64,000 nucleotides of DNA from Hymenopus coronatus (GCA_030762935.1 CM060880.1:13736501-13800500); one strand, 5' to 3'. Shown: positions 43,336 to 54,649, numbered from the stretch's first letter. Translations and numbers: made by a program. Notes: generated from the sequence alone by a model not told the origin.

Positions 43336-44063
43336 TGTTTGTATGTGAAAAGTATAAAGGCGCACCTCCAGAATCGGGCTGCAGACCTTACCAGGCGGTG
43401 TTCCGCTCAGTGAAACATGTTTAGTTTGTCTTCCTAGACTGTTGTGTTGTCATAGAGTGTTTTAAATGGTAGTTATAGCCGATCAATAATTATTTATCAA
43501 TAACGAAAATTACAAGATAAGGGTTTTATTACAAATGTATTACACAGCATCGTATCCTACTTCATACAACTGTTGTTTTGTTCCTTTTAACTTCGATCTA
43601 TATGCAACATTAGCATATTAAGTCATTTCGGTAAGACTTGGGAACAACCGTGAGAATGTATTTGCTTGTTTATGATTTGATATTCGTAGCTGTAATTTGC
43701 TGTTAACTATGAGCTTTCTCCTTGCCCACGTCTCTGTCTCACATCTAGACTGGCCAAATAAGTTGCCATCGTCTGGCTGGTAATGGAACATGGGGGAGAC
43801 CACTGGGTTTGGCTTAGCGAGCATTTTCCGTTCCTGCTGTTCTTCTGTTTTAACTTCGCTACATTGTGACATCGTGGTCATAAAATAAATTGGCTGCCAT
43901 AAAATGTTACGCGAATCCAAATCTAAAAATAACCAAACCACGCGCTTGTGTTCGGCACATTGACCGTCACTTTAGTTTAGTCATCTGTTTCCGCTTTGAT
44001 TTCACGCCTTCCATTTGACTAAGTCCTTAATCGATACATACAGCTATCACATAATATTACATT
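43336..44063. other. Non-repetitive 0.73 kb island
   Basis: No repeat recognised. Contains AT-core motifs (CAATAATTATTTATC, CCATAAAATGTTACGCG, CATAAAATAAATTGG). The 107-codon minus frame 43618-43941 has no known domain. Candidate regulatory stretch or unknown gene part. Confidence 0.4.
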
Positions 44064-44940
44064 ATTTTTACTTTCTCTAGCCCCATATGTACAATGTACA
44101 TAGGGATAGAGAAGGTAATTGTAATGCACCCAAAAATTCGTTACCGAGATTTCACCGGAAATATATGTTTTGGGGTCTCCTGAGTCCGAAAAAAGCATTT
44201 TTAAAAGACGTTCCGTGTGTGTGTGTCTGTGGACAACATAGCCCCAAAACGAAAAGACCGTTGAATACCAAACTTGGTATTTAGATTTAGTATCTTCCAA
44301 GGATTTTAAAAAAACATCCCTCCACCACAAACTACCCTTTACATGGGAAAAATTCGAAAATTTTGATTTTCTTAAAAATGTCTCTTAACGATTTTGATTT
44401 TAATCCCGTATATTAAAGCTATTTATGTCCGAAATAAAATGTATATCGAATTTTTTGGGAATAGCCTCTGAAGACCTCTTTATTCTGGATGAATTTTGCC
44501 GAATGTTGTTTAACTGCTAAACCGTAAGAGATAGAAAAAAAAAATGTGCTCAAAAAATGTGCATTACGACAAAACACAATTTATGTCATTTACGTTTTTG
44601 TTGTGGAGGTAACCGTTTCCGAGATATTCTTTGTTATTGGTTTCAATTGTGACGTACTTAAACTTTTCTCAAACAGGAAGTGTCCGTTTTTCTTTTGTTC
44701 TACTCCTGGCCAAGCAAAGAAGTGATTTGCAATGACAATCACATAACGATAGCTTTTAAAACATTTGACAATCACTTTAGCATAGCGCATTCCCGTATTC
44801 CCTTCTACTTATAAGGAACTAAGTAATAAGAACATTCTGCTAATATTTATCTCGATTAGCATTGTGTACAAAGAATACTCTTTTGTAGGAGGTTTGTAGA
44901 GCAGCTAGAGAAATCATGTGAGTGTGACATATCAGATGTT
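44064..44940 (+). mobile_element. TRE copy, full length, variant 3' end
   Basis: Starts TTTACTTTCTCTAGCCCC with the ATGTAC/GTACAT hairpin and ends GAGCAGCTAGAGAAATCATG...GACATATCAGATG. It shares this 3' variant with 3541-4376. Confidence 0.88.
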
Positions 44941-44969
44941 TTAAGTTTTATCTGTCAAAGATAAATATT

Positions 44970-45025
44970 ATGTCGCTTTCTCTGCTACAGCTAGAGGAAG
45001 TATTGTATTCCATCCTAAAATTCTC
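44970..45025 (+). mobile_element. TRE 5'-end fragment
   Basis: CGCTTTCTCTGCTACAGC, CTAGAGGAAGTATTGTATTC and CCATCCTAAAATTC. About 55 bp. Confidence 0.55.
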
Positions 45026-45054
45026 CAGCGTTGTCGTTGCCTAGCTACAAGATT

Positions 45055-45340
45055 TGCGTAATGAATTACAGCCGCACCCCCCTCCATATTCGCCCAACCT
45101 AGCTCCCAGTAATTTCTTCTTGTTCTCAAACACGAAGAAATGGCTCACGGGGGAAAAAAAGTTAGATCAAATGAGGTCATCTTCGAGACAGGGGCGTTTT
45201 TTGAGGAGGTTGCCAATTCCAATTTTTGGAGAAGTCCAAAAGTAATTGGAACGTTTAATGTGTATATATCTAAAACGGGGCTATGTTGAGAAATAAATAA
45301 TTTGTGTTTCAAAAAATGGGTCTTCATCCCTAACACGGAT
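45055..45340 (+). pseudogene. Mariner transposase C-terminal remnant
   Basis: Frame 45054-45245 reads PPPYSPNLAPSNFFLFSNTK and KKWLTGEKK. This is the mariner H-P-P-Y-S-P-D-L-A-P-S-D block, with Asn in place of both expected Asp residues, including the last catalytic one. After frameshifts GYVEK lies near 45284, the usual mariner C-terminus of the G-D-Y-V-E-K type. No terminal repeat seen. Confidence 0.75.
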
Positions 45341-46186
45341 GCTTACTGAATCGCCATCATACTGTAAGATATTTTCTCTCAGAGTTTGCCTGGATGAGAC
45401 GAGAATGACCAGCACCAATTAAGTTTACTGAAAATGCCTAATAACTGATGTGTGTTAAACGAGTTACCGAGTGTTCTAACATGAATAATATAATAAACTG
45501 TTGCTAAATCTAAGCACAACGAATTACAAGAGCGCTAACTTCCAGACAGTTTAGATCTTTACATTTTAGGTATCATTTGTTTCCATTGTAAAGTAAAGAG
45601 TTTAGGTTATCCTCGCCAAACTGCTATCGGTGTATCCGTTTGGAATCACTGCTAACGGTGACTGCACTGTGAGTATAATGTTTTGAAGTACGAAAATTGC
45701 CATTTGGAGTGTAAGAGGCACCATAGTGATTAACTTTAGTGATGCATGCTCTTTTATTAATCTAAGTCCCGCCTACTAATGACTCAGCACCATTGTTCCT
45801 ATTTACTGTATTGCCAAATTATACAATTCAGTTGTAATTCTTTTAACTGCTCAGTCCCAAGTATTATTCCACTTTGCTAATTCTTAGAAATTGTTTACTT
45901 GAATGTGAACACGCTCTAATTCGATGTATTGAAACTTGAGCCCAATAAGTTTCCTTGTTTTCTGATATGGTTTCAGGCTACCTGCTTCTTCCAAGGTAGT
46001 TTGCTTATATTGGTGATTCTTATCTAGCCGCAGAATATTCTAATTTACGCTTTCTATGACACCATTCATCGGTTTTAATGTATGAATTTTTTTATCGCAA
46101 TTTCTCTATTTTAACAATATGTCTTCATAAAATACATATTAATTTATTACAACCACAATTCCGGCATCAATATACTCTGAAAAAAT
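45341..46186. other. Unassigned 0.85 kb
   Basis: No repeat family or coding motif recognised. Moderately AT-rich. Confidence 0.35.
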
Positions 46187-46760
46187 CTGATGTGTTCACA
46201 TGATTTTTTCTACATCTTGGCAACAAATCATTATTATTAAAAAGCTTATGCTTCTGTTTACTTCGTGCTAATCGAGAAAAAATTAGCAGAAACAGTCTTA
46301 TTACTTGCTTTTTTGTAAATAGAAGTGAAATAAGGGAGTACCATAGAATAAAACGATATTCAAAAGCTGGTTGCTATGTGACTGAAGTTCCTTTGTTTGT
46401 ATGGACAGTAGTTGACAGTTTCCTGTAAGAGAAAAGTATGTTTTTTAAAGCTAAAACCAATAACAGGAATATCACAAAAACGATCAACTCTACGAAAAAA
46501 ATTAATATGGCATAAATGGTGTGTTTTATAGTGATCTACATGTTTTGTGCAGTAAGTTTTTGTCTATCTCTTAAGATTTACCAGTTAGGCAAAATTCAAT
46601 AAAAATCATTCAATAAAGATGTATTGAGAGGCTTTCCCAAAAAAATTCAAGATATACGTTTTATTTGCCATGTAAATATCTTAAATATTAGAGATTTTAA
46701 TCAAAATCATTAGAGCAATTTTTTAGAAAATCAAAAATGTCGAACTTTTTTCCATGTAAA

Positions 46761-47049
46761 TGGAAATAGCGTGTTATTTATGGACGCTCTTTAACTGCTG
46801 TGGTTCTTAGAGTCCCATTCTATACTCGGCGTGAAAGACCGTTTAATTTTGCTCAGAAGCCTCTCTATCAGGCTTGAGGTTCTTTTACGTGCTGTAAATC
46901 TACGACACGGGACCAACGGCTTTACTTCCCTTCCGAAGGAAGCCATGCTGAGGATTTTTACGCCCGAAAAAATCCATCGTCCTCCGCCGGGTTTGAACCC
47001 GCGACCTTGGGTATATGAAGGTAACCATTACACCACGGAGGACGACACC
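46761..47049 (-). mobile_element. SINE family A, full length, 13-bp TSD
   Basis: Tail complement TTATTTATGGACGCTCTTTA, AATTTTGCTCAGAAGCC and head complement ACCATTACACCACGGAGG. TTTTCCATGTAAA flanks it at 46748-46760 and 47050-47062. Confidence 0.9.
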
Positions 47050-47320
47050 TTTTCCATGTAAAGGGTAGTTGGGGGAGAGGGGATTTTCTTGAAAATCTTC
47101 GTGTCGCATACTTGGAAGATACCAAGCTTGGTATTTAACGGACTTTCCGTTTTTGAGCTATGATGCTGCCCCCCCCCCCCCACCACACACACTCACAGAA
47201 ACACATGGACATTTTTCTATTTGTTTTAATTCAAGGCGCCTCAACACTTGTATTTCCTGTGAAATCTCTATCGAATTTTAGGATGGAATACAAAACCTCT
47301 CTATAAACTATGTGCATAGT

Positions 47321-47430
47321 TTTTGTGTATTGCAAAAGCACGTAAGGTCTGTGGACCCGTGCGACTGATGAAGCTCGGTGTATGATACCGTTATGTCAGT
47401 TATTACACCTATTCATCCAGTCATTCGTGA
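47321..47430 (+). mobile_element. LINE 3'-tail fragment with TSD
   Basis: 110 bp containing GGTCTGTGGACCCGTGCGAC and TTATGTCAGTTATTACACC, ending in CATCCAGTCATTCG. It is the same 3' UTR as the LINE at 25470-26345. GCATAGT is duplicated at 47314-47320 and 47431-47437. Confidence 0.75.
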
Positions 47431-47457
47431 GCATAGTACGTGTAGAGAAAATAAGAC

Positions 47458-47694
47458 TCTAGAGCTCATTAAAGCACACAACTTATGTTATATGGATTTG
47501 TTTGTAGAGTTAACCGTTTCCAGATATTCTTTGTAGTTGTGTGTTATTTTTTTTTCAATTTTAAACTACCTACTTTTCTCAAACAAGAAGACATCTTTTA
47601 TTCCACATTCCTTTGTTTTACTTCTGGTCATATAAAGAGAACCGAACTTCATTGTTTTACAGAACAGGTGGAGAAAGTTATGTGATGGAATACA
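47458..47694 (+). mobile_element. TRE 3' fragment
   Basis: AGAGCTCATTAAAGCACAC, TTTGTAGAGTTAACCG, GTGGAGAAAGTTATGTG and ATACATCAGA. It abuts the 5' end of the minus-strand copy. Confidence 0.7.
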
Positions 47695-47845
47695 TCAGAA
47701 ATGTTCCTCTTCATTTTACGTCGCATAACTACTTGGACATATCTGTTAGCACATCGACGATGTGTGGTGGGCAGAAGTCTTCGTTATCCCATTCCACTCG
47801 ATTGAGGTGCTGCCTTTTAGGATTCGATGCGCATTATCTTTGGTA

Positions 47846-48616
47846 TTGTATTTCACCCAAAAATTCAGTACCGAGATTTCACCGGAAATACATGTTCCTG
47901 AATACAAACAAAGCATTTTTAGAAAAATGTGTGGTGTTTCTGGGCAGCATAGCTCAAAAACAGAAAGACCGTTAAAAACCAAACTTGGTATTTAGGTTCG
48001 GTACCTTCCAAGGATGCGACACGAACATTTTCAAGAAAATCCTCCACCTCCAATTTCGGAAATGTTTGACTTTCTCAAAAATGACTCTAAAGATTTTGAT
48101 TAACATATTTGCATGGAAAAAAACATTTATATCTTCAGTTTTCTGGGAATAGCCTCTGCAGACGTATTCATTTTGGATGAAATTTCTTAAATATTGCACA
48201 GTTGGTGAACCGTAAGAGATAGACAAAAACTTACTTAACAAAAATGTAGATCTCGTAAAAACAATTTATGCGACATTTTTTTCCCCCGAGGTTGACCGTA
48301 TTTTAGATATTCTTTTTTATTAGTTTTTGCTTTAAAATACTTATACTTTTCTCGCACGGGACTTTGTCAACTCCTGTCCATGCAAACAAAGGTACTTCAA
48401 TCACATAGCAACCAGTTTTTAAAAGGTTTAATTAGCGATTTAACCTATTATACTCGCTTATTTCCCTTCTACTTAGAAGGAAGCAAGTAATAAGACCCTT
48501 TCTGTTAATTTCTTATCGATTAGCTTTAAGTACATAAATAGAAGATTAAGCTTTTTAACAATAATTTATTATAGAGATGTAGAGAAAAGTCATGTGAATG
48601 GAACGGATGAGATTTT
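47846..48616 (+). mobile_element. TRE copy lacking the first 50 bp
   Basis: Begins GGTATTGTATTTCACCC, just inside the hairpin, and ends GGAACGGATGAGATTTTTT. The GT tract is nearly absent, so repeat expansion is not needed for retention. Confidence 0.85.
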
Positions 48617-49007
48617 TTAAAATAAATATTATAATAGTAATTTGCCCAGTGCTCACGGAATGGCTCTATATGATGGCTGACGTAACTTACCTATACTTGA
48701 TTGTGATTACGTTAGGTAATACCTATCACTTTTATGTGCCACTTGTGTTGGTATTAGCTCTTCTTTCCTTTTCAATCTCTTAGACTAAGTGCTTCTGGCT
48801 AATGCGTTTTCTGTTGTCGATAGCCATTCCAGCGGCGTCAGCGAGACTGCCACTGTATAGCCTTACAACTTGCTCTGCCATTTATTTCATACCTATTCGA
48901 TAAAGTTTCAATTATATATTAATATTTTATATTCTGCCTATGATATTACCTACTCTCTGCATGATTTTTTGAGAAACTTGTGAATTGATTGTTTCTTCCA
49001 GTGTGTA
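48617..49007. other. Unassigned 0.39 kb
   Basis: A hydrophobic 61-codon frame (48598-48783, +) straddles the TRE edge and lacks support. No repeat recognised. Confidence 0.3.
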
Positions 49008-49120
49008 GGACAGGAGTTGGAAAGGTAGAACCAAACTGAAAATGTCAATACCATAGACGGGATTTGAACTATGGATCTCTTCGTCTCCGTCTAGTTACTC
49101 TAACCACTGCGCTATCATGT
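49008..49120 (-). mobile_element. SINE family F
   Basis: On the minus strand GCGCAGTGGTTAGAGTAAC, B-box ATAGTTCAAATCCCG and CTATGGTATTGACATTTTC, then GGTTCTACCTTTCCAACTC. Confidence 0.75.
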
Positions 49121-49161
49121 GTACATGTCGATAGGGCATTAAATTCCCCTACTGACTCCCG

Positions 49162-50030
49162 TTTTACTTTCTCTACTCGTACTATGTACATAGAGTATAG
49201 AGAAGATATTATATTGCACCCAAAAATTCGATACCGAGATTTCACCGGAAATACATGTTTTGGGTCCCCCTGAATCCAAAAAGAGCACTTCTAGAAAAAT
49301 TCCGTGTCTGTGTCTGTCTATGAGTGTGTGTCTGTGTGTGTGTGTGTCCGTGGGCAGCATAGCTCAAAAACGAAAAGTCCGTTAAATACCAAAACTTGGT
49401 ATTTAAGTTCAGTATCTTCCAACCATGCAACACAAAGATTTTCAAATACCCTTTACATGGAACTTTTTTCGAAAATTTTGCTTTTTCAAAAATGGCTAAC
49501 TTTTTTTTATTAAAATATCGTATATTAAAAATATTTGCCTGAAAAATAAAATGTATATCATGAATTTTCTGGGAATAGCCTCTGAAGGCTACTTTATGCT
49601 GGATGAAATTTACGGTATTTTGCATAACTACTAAAGCGTAAGAGATGAACAGAACTTACCACACAAAAATTGTAGAGCACGTTAAAACACTCAATTTATG
49701 TTATATCTATTTTTTCTTGGAATTGATCGTTTTTAAGATATTCCTTGTTTTTTGTTTCAGCTTTGAAAAACATACTTTTCTTATACAGGGATTTGTCAAT
49801 TCCTGTCCATACAGACAAAGGAACTTCAATCACATAGCAACCAGCTTTTGACTATCACTTTAACCTATGGTACTCCCTTATTTCGCTTCAACTAGCAAGG
49901 AATCAAGTAATTATACTATTTCTGTTAATTTTTTCTCGATTAGCTTGACGTAAATAGAAGCCTAAATTTTTTTAAAAATAATGTTTTTGCAGAGATGTAG
50001 AGAAAGTCATGTGAATGGAACACATCAGAT
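49162..50030 (+). mobile_element. TRE copy, full length
   Basis: Starts TTTACTTTCTCTACTCGTAC and ends GGAACACATCAGATTTTTTT. The open frames at 49242-49625 (-) and 49304-49513 (+) lie on opposite strands of it. Confidence 0.9.
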
Positions 50031-50048
50031 TTTTTTCTTTCTTACTAG

Positions 50049-50155
50049 TAAGTGGAAAGGTAGAGTCAGACAGAAAATTTGAATGCCCTAGCCGCGATTT
50101 GAACCACGGGTCTCTTCGTCTCCGTCCACTTGCTCTAACCATGGAGCTACCACTT
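50049..50155 (-). mobile_element. SINE family F
   Basis: On the minus strand GTAGCTCCATGGTTAGAGC, B-box CGTGGTTCAAATCGCG and GCTAGGGCATTCAAATTTTC. It lies 19 bp from a TRE 3' terminus. Confidence 0.78.
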
Positions 50156-50166
50156 AATGCTGTTTC

Positions 50167-50360
50167 GTATTTAACAGAGTTTTCAATTTTGAGTCATGCT
50201 GCCCACAGACACACTTTTTTTTTTCTCCTGAAAAGCTTTTTTTGATTCAGGGGATCTCAAAACACATATTTCTAGTGAAGTTTCGTTATAGAAATTGTGG
50301 GTTGAATATAATACCTTCTCTACCTGCTATGTATGTACATGGTATTTGTTAGAGAAGGTA
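50167..50360 (-). mobile_element. TRE 5' fragment
   Basis: TTTAACAGAGTTTTCAATTT, AAAACACATATTTCTAGTG and GTTAGAGAAGGTAAAA, with an expanded ATGTATGTACAT hairpin core. Confidence 0.75.
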
Positions 50361-50678
50361 AAAATAGATATTTCGTTCTGTGGCTCTAAGATAATATTGC
50401 CTTTTGTAAACGTCTCAACTTCTGATAAAGCAAAGCTACAAAATAGCACGTGGTTGTACTTTCCTTCCGCAATCGGCTTGGATAGAAAACTTTGGCAGTG
50501 TTTCTTGACTTCCCATGTCCGGTGTCCATTTTTGACTGGTAAAGAGCAGACAGGTCTATAGTAGAGGTGTAATGTTTACCTCCTGCACGTACCAGCACGG
50601 CAGGTAGTTTTCCGCGGGACGACGTTTACGCTGTTTTCTCAATACTGGCCAGGCCAAGAAAAACCTGGTTTACACTAA
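50361..50678. other. Unassigned 0.3 kb
   Basis: No repeat recognised. Small frames on both strands lack motifs. Confidence 0.3.
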
Positions 50679-51557
50679 AGCCGATGTCCCACGGTCATAT
50701 ATTTTGGTCCAATACTCTTCAAACTACAAATTGGATCGGGGGACATCGGATAATTTCATTGTATACAATTTCCGTCCTATTTTTTGGTCCAATTCCAGTT
50801 TGCTACAACAGGATACAGCGGTTTCTAATGTTTGGTCCAAACGTATGAAATCAACCAATGAGCGACCTGATGGGAATGACGTAATAAGATGGCAGCTAGC
50901 GCTGGGTCTTCCTTCCCGCCAACGTGATTGTTTGTGTGAAACTTTGCTGTATCTTTGTCCTAAATAATAGGTTTATAGTAGCTGAGCTGTGGTTGAAATA
51001 CACATTTTTTGTGCGGCAGAGATTTATGAAATAATGACTCGGGTATTTATAACCCCTGCAAATGCATTTTATCGGACCCATTTGTACCTAACCTCTTTTC
51101 TCAACAAAAATATAAAAACGTGATTTTTGGTTGATCTGCTGGTATGGACTGCCACATATTTGTGTCTTGGCGAGTGATTTTTGCCTCTACTAAGGACAGC
51201 AATGGACCAAACAAATTTTCGTCCATTCTAAGGAAGTTAAAATAATTTAGAGTCAGAAACGTGTTCATTTTGCAGCATATGTACACCAACTTCCTTGACC
51301 TGCATCCCTACGTTCCAGCCATGGTCTAGTCCTCCAATGCCTCTTTATTAATTTTTTCTTTCTATTATAATATGATCTTGCAATGCGTACATAAACTAAG
51401 CTTGCGAGAGCGAACGTAAACAATTGTGTGTTCATGTGTATGCGAGAAATATTTGGGCCAATACACACTACCGTGGGAATGGAATGAAGAAATTGTGCAC
51501 AACGTTCACGTTGTATAAACAAATTTTGGACCAAATTTTGACCGTGGGACATCGGCT
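50679..51557 (-). mobile_element. PIF/Harbinger element, internally deleted
   Basis: Terminal inverted repeats begin AGCCGATGTCCCACGGTCA at both ends, and the 3-bp target TAA flanks them (50676-50678 and 51558-51560), the PIF/Harbinger signature. The minus strand near 51310-51390 has RHWRTRPWLERRDAGQG, and after a frameshift near 51280 FNFLRMDENLFGPLL and VEAKITRQDTNM (51110-51240). This is the N-terminal part of a Harbinger DDE (Tnp4-type) transposase. The catalytic DDE domain and any Myb-like partner gene are absent, so the 879-bp element is non-autonomous. Confidence 0.88.
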
Positions 51558-51632
51558 TAACCGTAAGAAGAACTGAGGGTTTATACAGTATTGGGAAACT
51601 CTTATTCTCTCATACTCGTCGAACGAAACCAC

Positions 51633-52147
51633 AGCGGCTATCCCAGAAGTATCCGACCTGACGTATAGATGGCGGTTGTTGTTTCAAACAATAATAATAA
51701 TAAAAATAGCAACTTTAGAAAGCTTTAGTTTGGAGTTTGACGATTTTACTTTGTTTGGCAGCCATCATTAGTGAATGCTCTCAGCGAATTTGTAAACATG
51801 GATAAAATTGGCCATCGTTAGGTGATATAATAGTTCTTTTGAAAGGTCTTACTAATATTAAAGCTAAGCTAGATTCTGCTTTGGGGGAGTGTGCTCCTTC
51901 GTTTACAACTGTGAAGCACTAGGTGGCAGAGTTTAAACGCTGCCAAGACGAACATCGCAGAGGTCGACCAAATGAGGTTACCGGTCCAGAAATTGTAAAG
52001 AAAATCCACATAAAGGTATTGGATGACTGTCGACTGAAAGTGCGCGAGCTAGCAGACATTGCAGGCATTTCAAATGGAGTAGTACTGTACATCGCATAAT
52101 GCCTGAAAGTTTGGATATGAGAAAGTTGTGTGTAAGGTGGGTGCCGC
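51633..52147 (+). pseudogene. Mariner transposase N-terminal half
   Basis: The ATG at 51798 opens MDKIGHR, then after stops SAPSFTTVKH, VAEFKRCQDEHRRGRPNEVT and LKVRELADIAGISNGVV. These are the two helix-turn-helix motifs and the G-R-P-x-E linker of mariner. It breaks off at GGGTGCCGCG where a TRE begins. AGCGGCTATCCCAGAAGTAT near 51633 resembles a mariner left end. The catalytic domain is missing. Confidence 0.8.
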
Positions 52148-52486
52148 GTAAAATCGCTAGAGCCATTTTTGAGAAAATCAAACATTTAGAAGTTTTGTCC
52201 ATATAAAGGCTAGTTCGGGGTGGGGAAACATTTCTCAACATCTTCGTGTAGCTGGAAGATACTAAATTTAAATACCAAGTTTGTATTTCACCGATTTTTC
52301 GTTTTTGAGTTATCGTGTTCACAGATACTCGGATACACACACACACACGGACCTTTTTTCTACAAATGTTTTTTTATGCAAGGGACCCTAAAACATGTTT
52401 TTCCGGTGAAATCTTGGTATCGAATTTTTAGTGCAATACAACACTTCTCCATACACTATGTACATAGTACGTGTAGAGAAAGTAAA
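52148..52486 (-). mobile_element. TRE 5' half, abutting the mariner remnant
   Basis: AAAATCGCTAGAGCCATTTT through TCTTCGTGTAGCTGGAAG to CGTGTAGAGAAAGTAAAAAC. The junction with mariner at 52147/52148 has no visible duplication. Confidence 0.82.
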
Positions 52487-52787
52487 AACTAGTATACTGT
52501 TACTACAGCGGTGAAACGCCTGCAATGAGCCGAAGCGTAGAAGCACGCCGGAACAGAAGACCATATTTCAAATGCAGATATGCTCCATATGAGAAGAAGC
52601 AAGCTGGTCATTATTATCTGTGTGAAACTTCTCTCGAACAAATGTGGCGCTCTAGTCGATGATAGATACGCATGACTACCCACAACTTTTTGTTACCTGT
52701 TCCTGACGTTTCGAATTGACTATTATGTCCTTACATGATCTCTTTCATACTGCTTTATTTAACCAATAAATTATTCTTTTATTCATG
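52487..52787. other. Unassigned spacer
   Basis: No repeat recognised. Confidence 0.3.
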
Positions 52788-53287
52788 TTAAGGTAACACA
52801 TCTGTGAACTTCCTAAATGCAACAGTTTCCAACTAATCGGCCTGAAACTTTGAACATGCATTTATGTTGTACAGTAGTTACATGCTTTAAACTTTGGTTT
52901 ATGCATCATAAGTAGTTTTTGAGTTATTAATTTTTAAATTAAAAATCTGGCGCCAAATTCAAATCACTCCAAACGATGAAAATGATGACACATTTAATTT
53001 TTTTATTTTTCAGAATATGCATTTAAGTATCAGGAACAGAACTATCATATGAATTTATTGTATCACAATTAGTTCATGAGATAAAAAGAAGCAGACAAAA
53101 ATTAAAAAAAAAAAGTATAATACAATTGACTTTAAAAATCAATATTTATAACAATATTAGGAATTTTAAAAAATCATATGATAGAAACCCTTTTTTGCTT
53201 GTTAAAAGCATTACATTATTTAACTAGGCAAAAAAAACAACATTTTTTTCATTTTTTGGATCAAGCTTCACCGATGCGTTACCTTAA
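52788..53287. mobile_element. TTAA-flanked MITE
   Basis: Termini TTAAGGTAACACATCTGTGA (left) and, complemented, TTAAGGTAACGCATCGGTGA (right). They match at all but two positions, with the TTAA duplicated. The interior of about 460 bp is AT-rich and non-coding. TTAA targets are used by piggyBac-type and Kolobok-type transposases. The ends do not show the usual piggyBac CCC start, so I leave the superfamily open. Confidence 0.82.
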
Positions 53288-53466
53288 GTTTAGCGAGAAA
53301 TACTTTCAGCAATATGCCTTCCTTATATGTAGAACAAAACATAATCACCCGCAATTGTCAGATTTTGTTACAATGAAACCACATGGGAAATAACAAGAGT
53401 CGTGTAAGATTCTACATATATGCCGCATGGCAATTCAGCATTCAAAACTTTTCATTTTATTCATGT

Positions 53467-53715
53467 ATTTTTTTAATGTTGTTAGCTTAACACCCTGTAA
53501 CGTGGTTGCAGTATTAGGCATTGAATAAAAATCGGTGAAATAATGCTCCAAGATATCGGTTAAACTTACTCGACATTCGTCTTCTCAGGATAAGGGAAAG
53601 CCCCGAAAGAAAGAAAAAAAAAAAACCTTATCGGGTAACTCACCCTAAGCGAGATTCGAACTGCGACCTCTTGAATATGAGACAGACACGCTACCCTCAC
53701 ACTACTGAGGCGGGC
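53467..53715 (-). mobile_element. SINE family B
   Basis: Tail complement TTAGCTTAACACCCTGTAAC, GATAAGGGAAAGCCCCGAAA and head complement GCGAGATTCGAACTGCGACC...ACTGAGGCGGGC. The B-box is slightly damaged. Confidence 0.8.
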
Positions 53716-53817
53716 TCGAACATTTTAAACGTGTAACAACGAATACTTCGAAAACTATTAATGCTACTACATACGCTTATTTGACATAATTATTTCACTG
53801 AACTTTTATTTTCTTTT

Positions 53818-54190
53818 TTAGCGAGCGAGCTGTGCCGAAGTAACGTGTTTGATTCACATTCGTGAGGTCCCAGATTTGATCTACGGCCACCGCCTCTGAC
53901 CCATGGATTTTTCGTGGTTTCCACCGGTCGATAGGCAAATATGGAATGGTTTAACTTCAACCGCGACTTTCATGCCCATCAGCGGGTTGAGGTTATGGAC
54001 TCTGTTAATGTTTCATCCAGGCGTTGTTGAGGTGCGTTCGGTTGACCACCGGGAATTCGGGTCCTTTTAATATGCCCTGGGCGACATTGGATGCGTTCCA
54101 TCTGGAAACGTTAGGAATTTGCTCAGGCCAGTCATCATCCGGGTCTGATAAGTCTTTGGGTCCCTCCCCTCATCACTCCCTCCCAGTGGT
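53818..54190 (+). mobile_element. Probable tRNA-derived SINE, family I
   Basis: GCGAGCGAGCTGTGCCG head and B-box AGGTCCCAGATTTGATC, then GACCCATGGATTTTTCGTGG and TTTCCACCGGTCGATAGGCA. The last two resemble the conserved CGTGGTTTCCA...GGCAAAT core of insect SINEs. Single copy here, end uncertain. Confidence 0.55.
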
Positions 54191-54477
54191 CATGTAAGTC
54201 GCAGTTCTGCCACAGTGAGTGGGGGGGGCACATTCCAGGATAACCCTAATCCTAATCAATTTGTATTTTCTTGCATTAAGTGTCTCTAAAGATAGTGCTA
54301 GGGATATTTTTTTAACGATTTTCCAGTCGCATGCTCAGAGAAGGCTTAACTTAATTTTGGCATATATTCGACTTTTAATTTTTTATGGTAATATAGCGTG
54401 TGTTGTGATCTTTAAAAACGTGTTAGTATCTGACATGGTACTTCAAATCGTGCATTTATGCAAAAATACCGGTATTG
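54191..54477. other. Unassigned
   Basis: Carries most of a 90-codon frame at 54219-54491 (+) that is hydrophobic but lacks any known domain. Confidence 0.3.
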
Positions 54478-54535
54478 AAGTTCTGGGTTGAATGCACTAC
54501 TTCCTCTATCAGACGTAAATGGTAAAGGAAGTAAA
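54478..54535 (-). mobile_element. Solo TRE 5' terminus
   Basis: GTTCTGGGTTGAATGCACTA, CTTCCTCTATCAG and GTAAAGGAAGTAAAAA, only the hairpin end and adjoining 20 bp. Confidence 0.5.
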
Positions 54536-54649
54536 AATTAATAAGACGAAGAGAATTACATGGGCATTTACACTAAATTCAGGTACCTATAATTTATTCA
54601 TGATGCAGTATCTCATCAAATTCGCTCGTGCTATTATTTACAAAAAGAT

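Larger units (their letters stand above)
46187..47452 (-). mobile_element. TRE copy with a SINE and a LINE tail inserted
   Basis: Element pieces are 46187-46760, 47050-47320 and 47431-47452. The order is continuous from TCTGATGTGTTCACATGA to CGTGTAGAGAAAATAAG, so both insertions followed the TRE. Confidence 0.85.
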
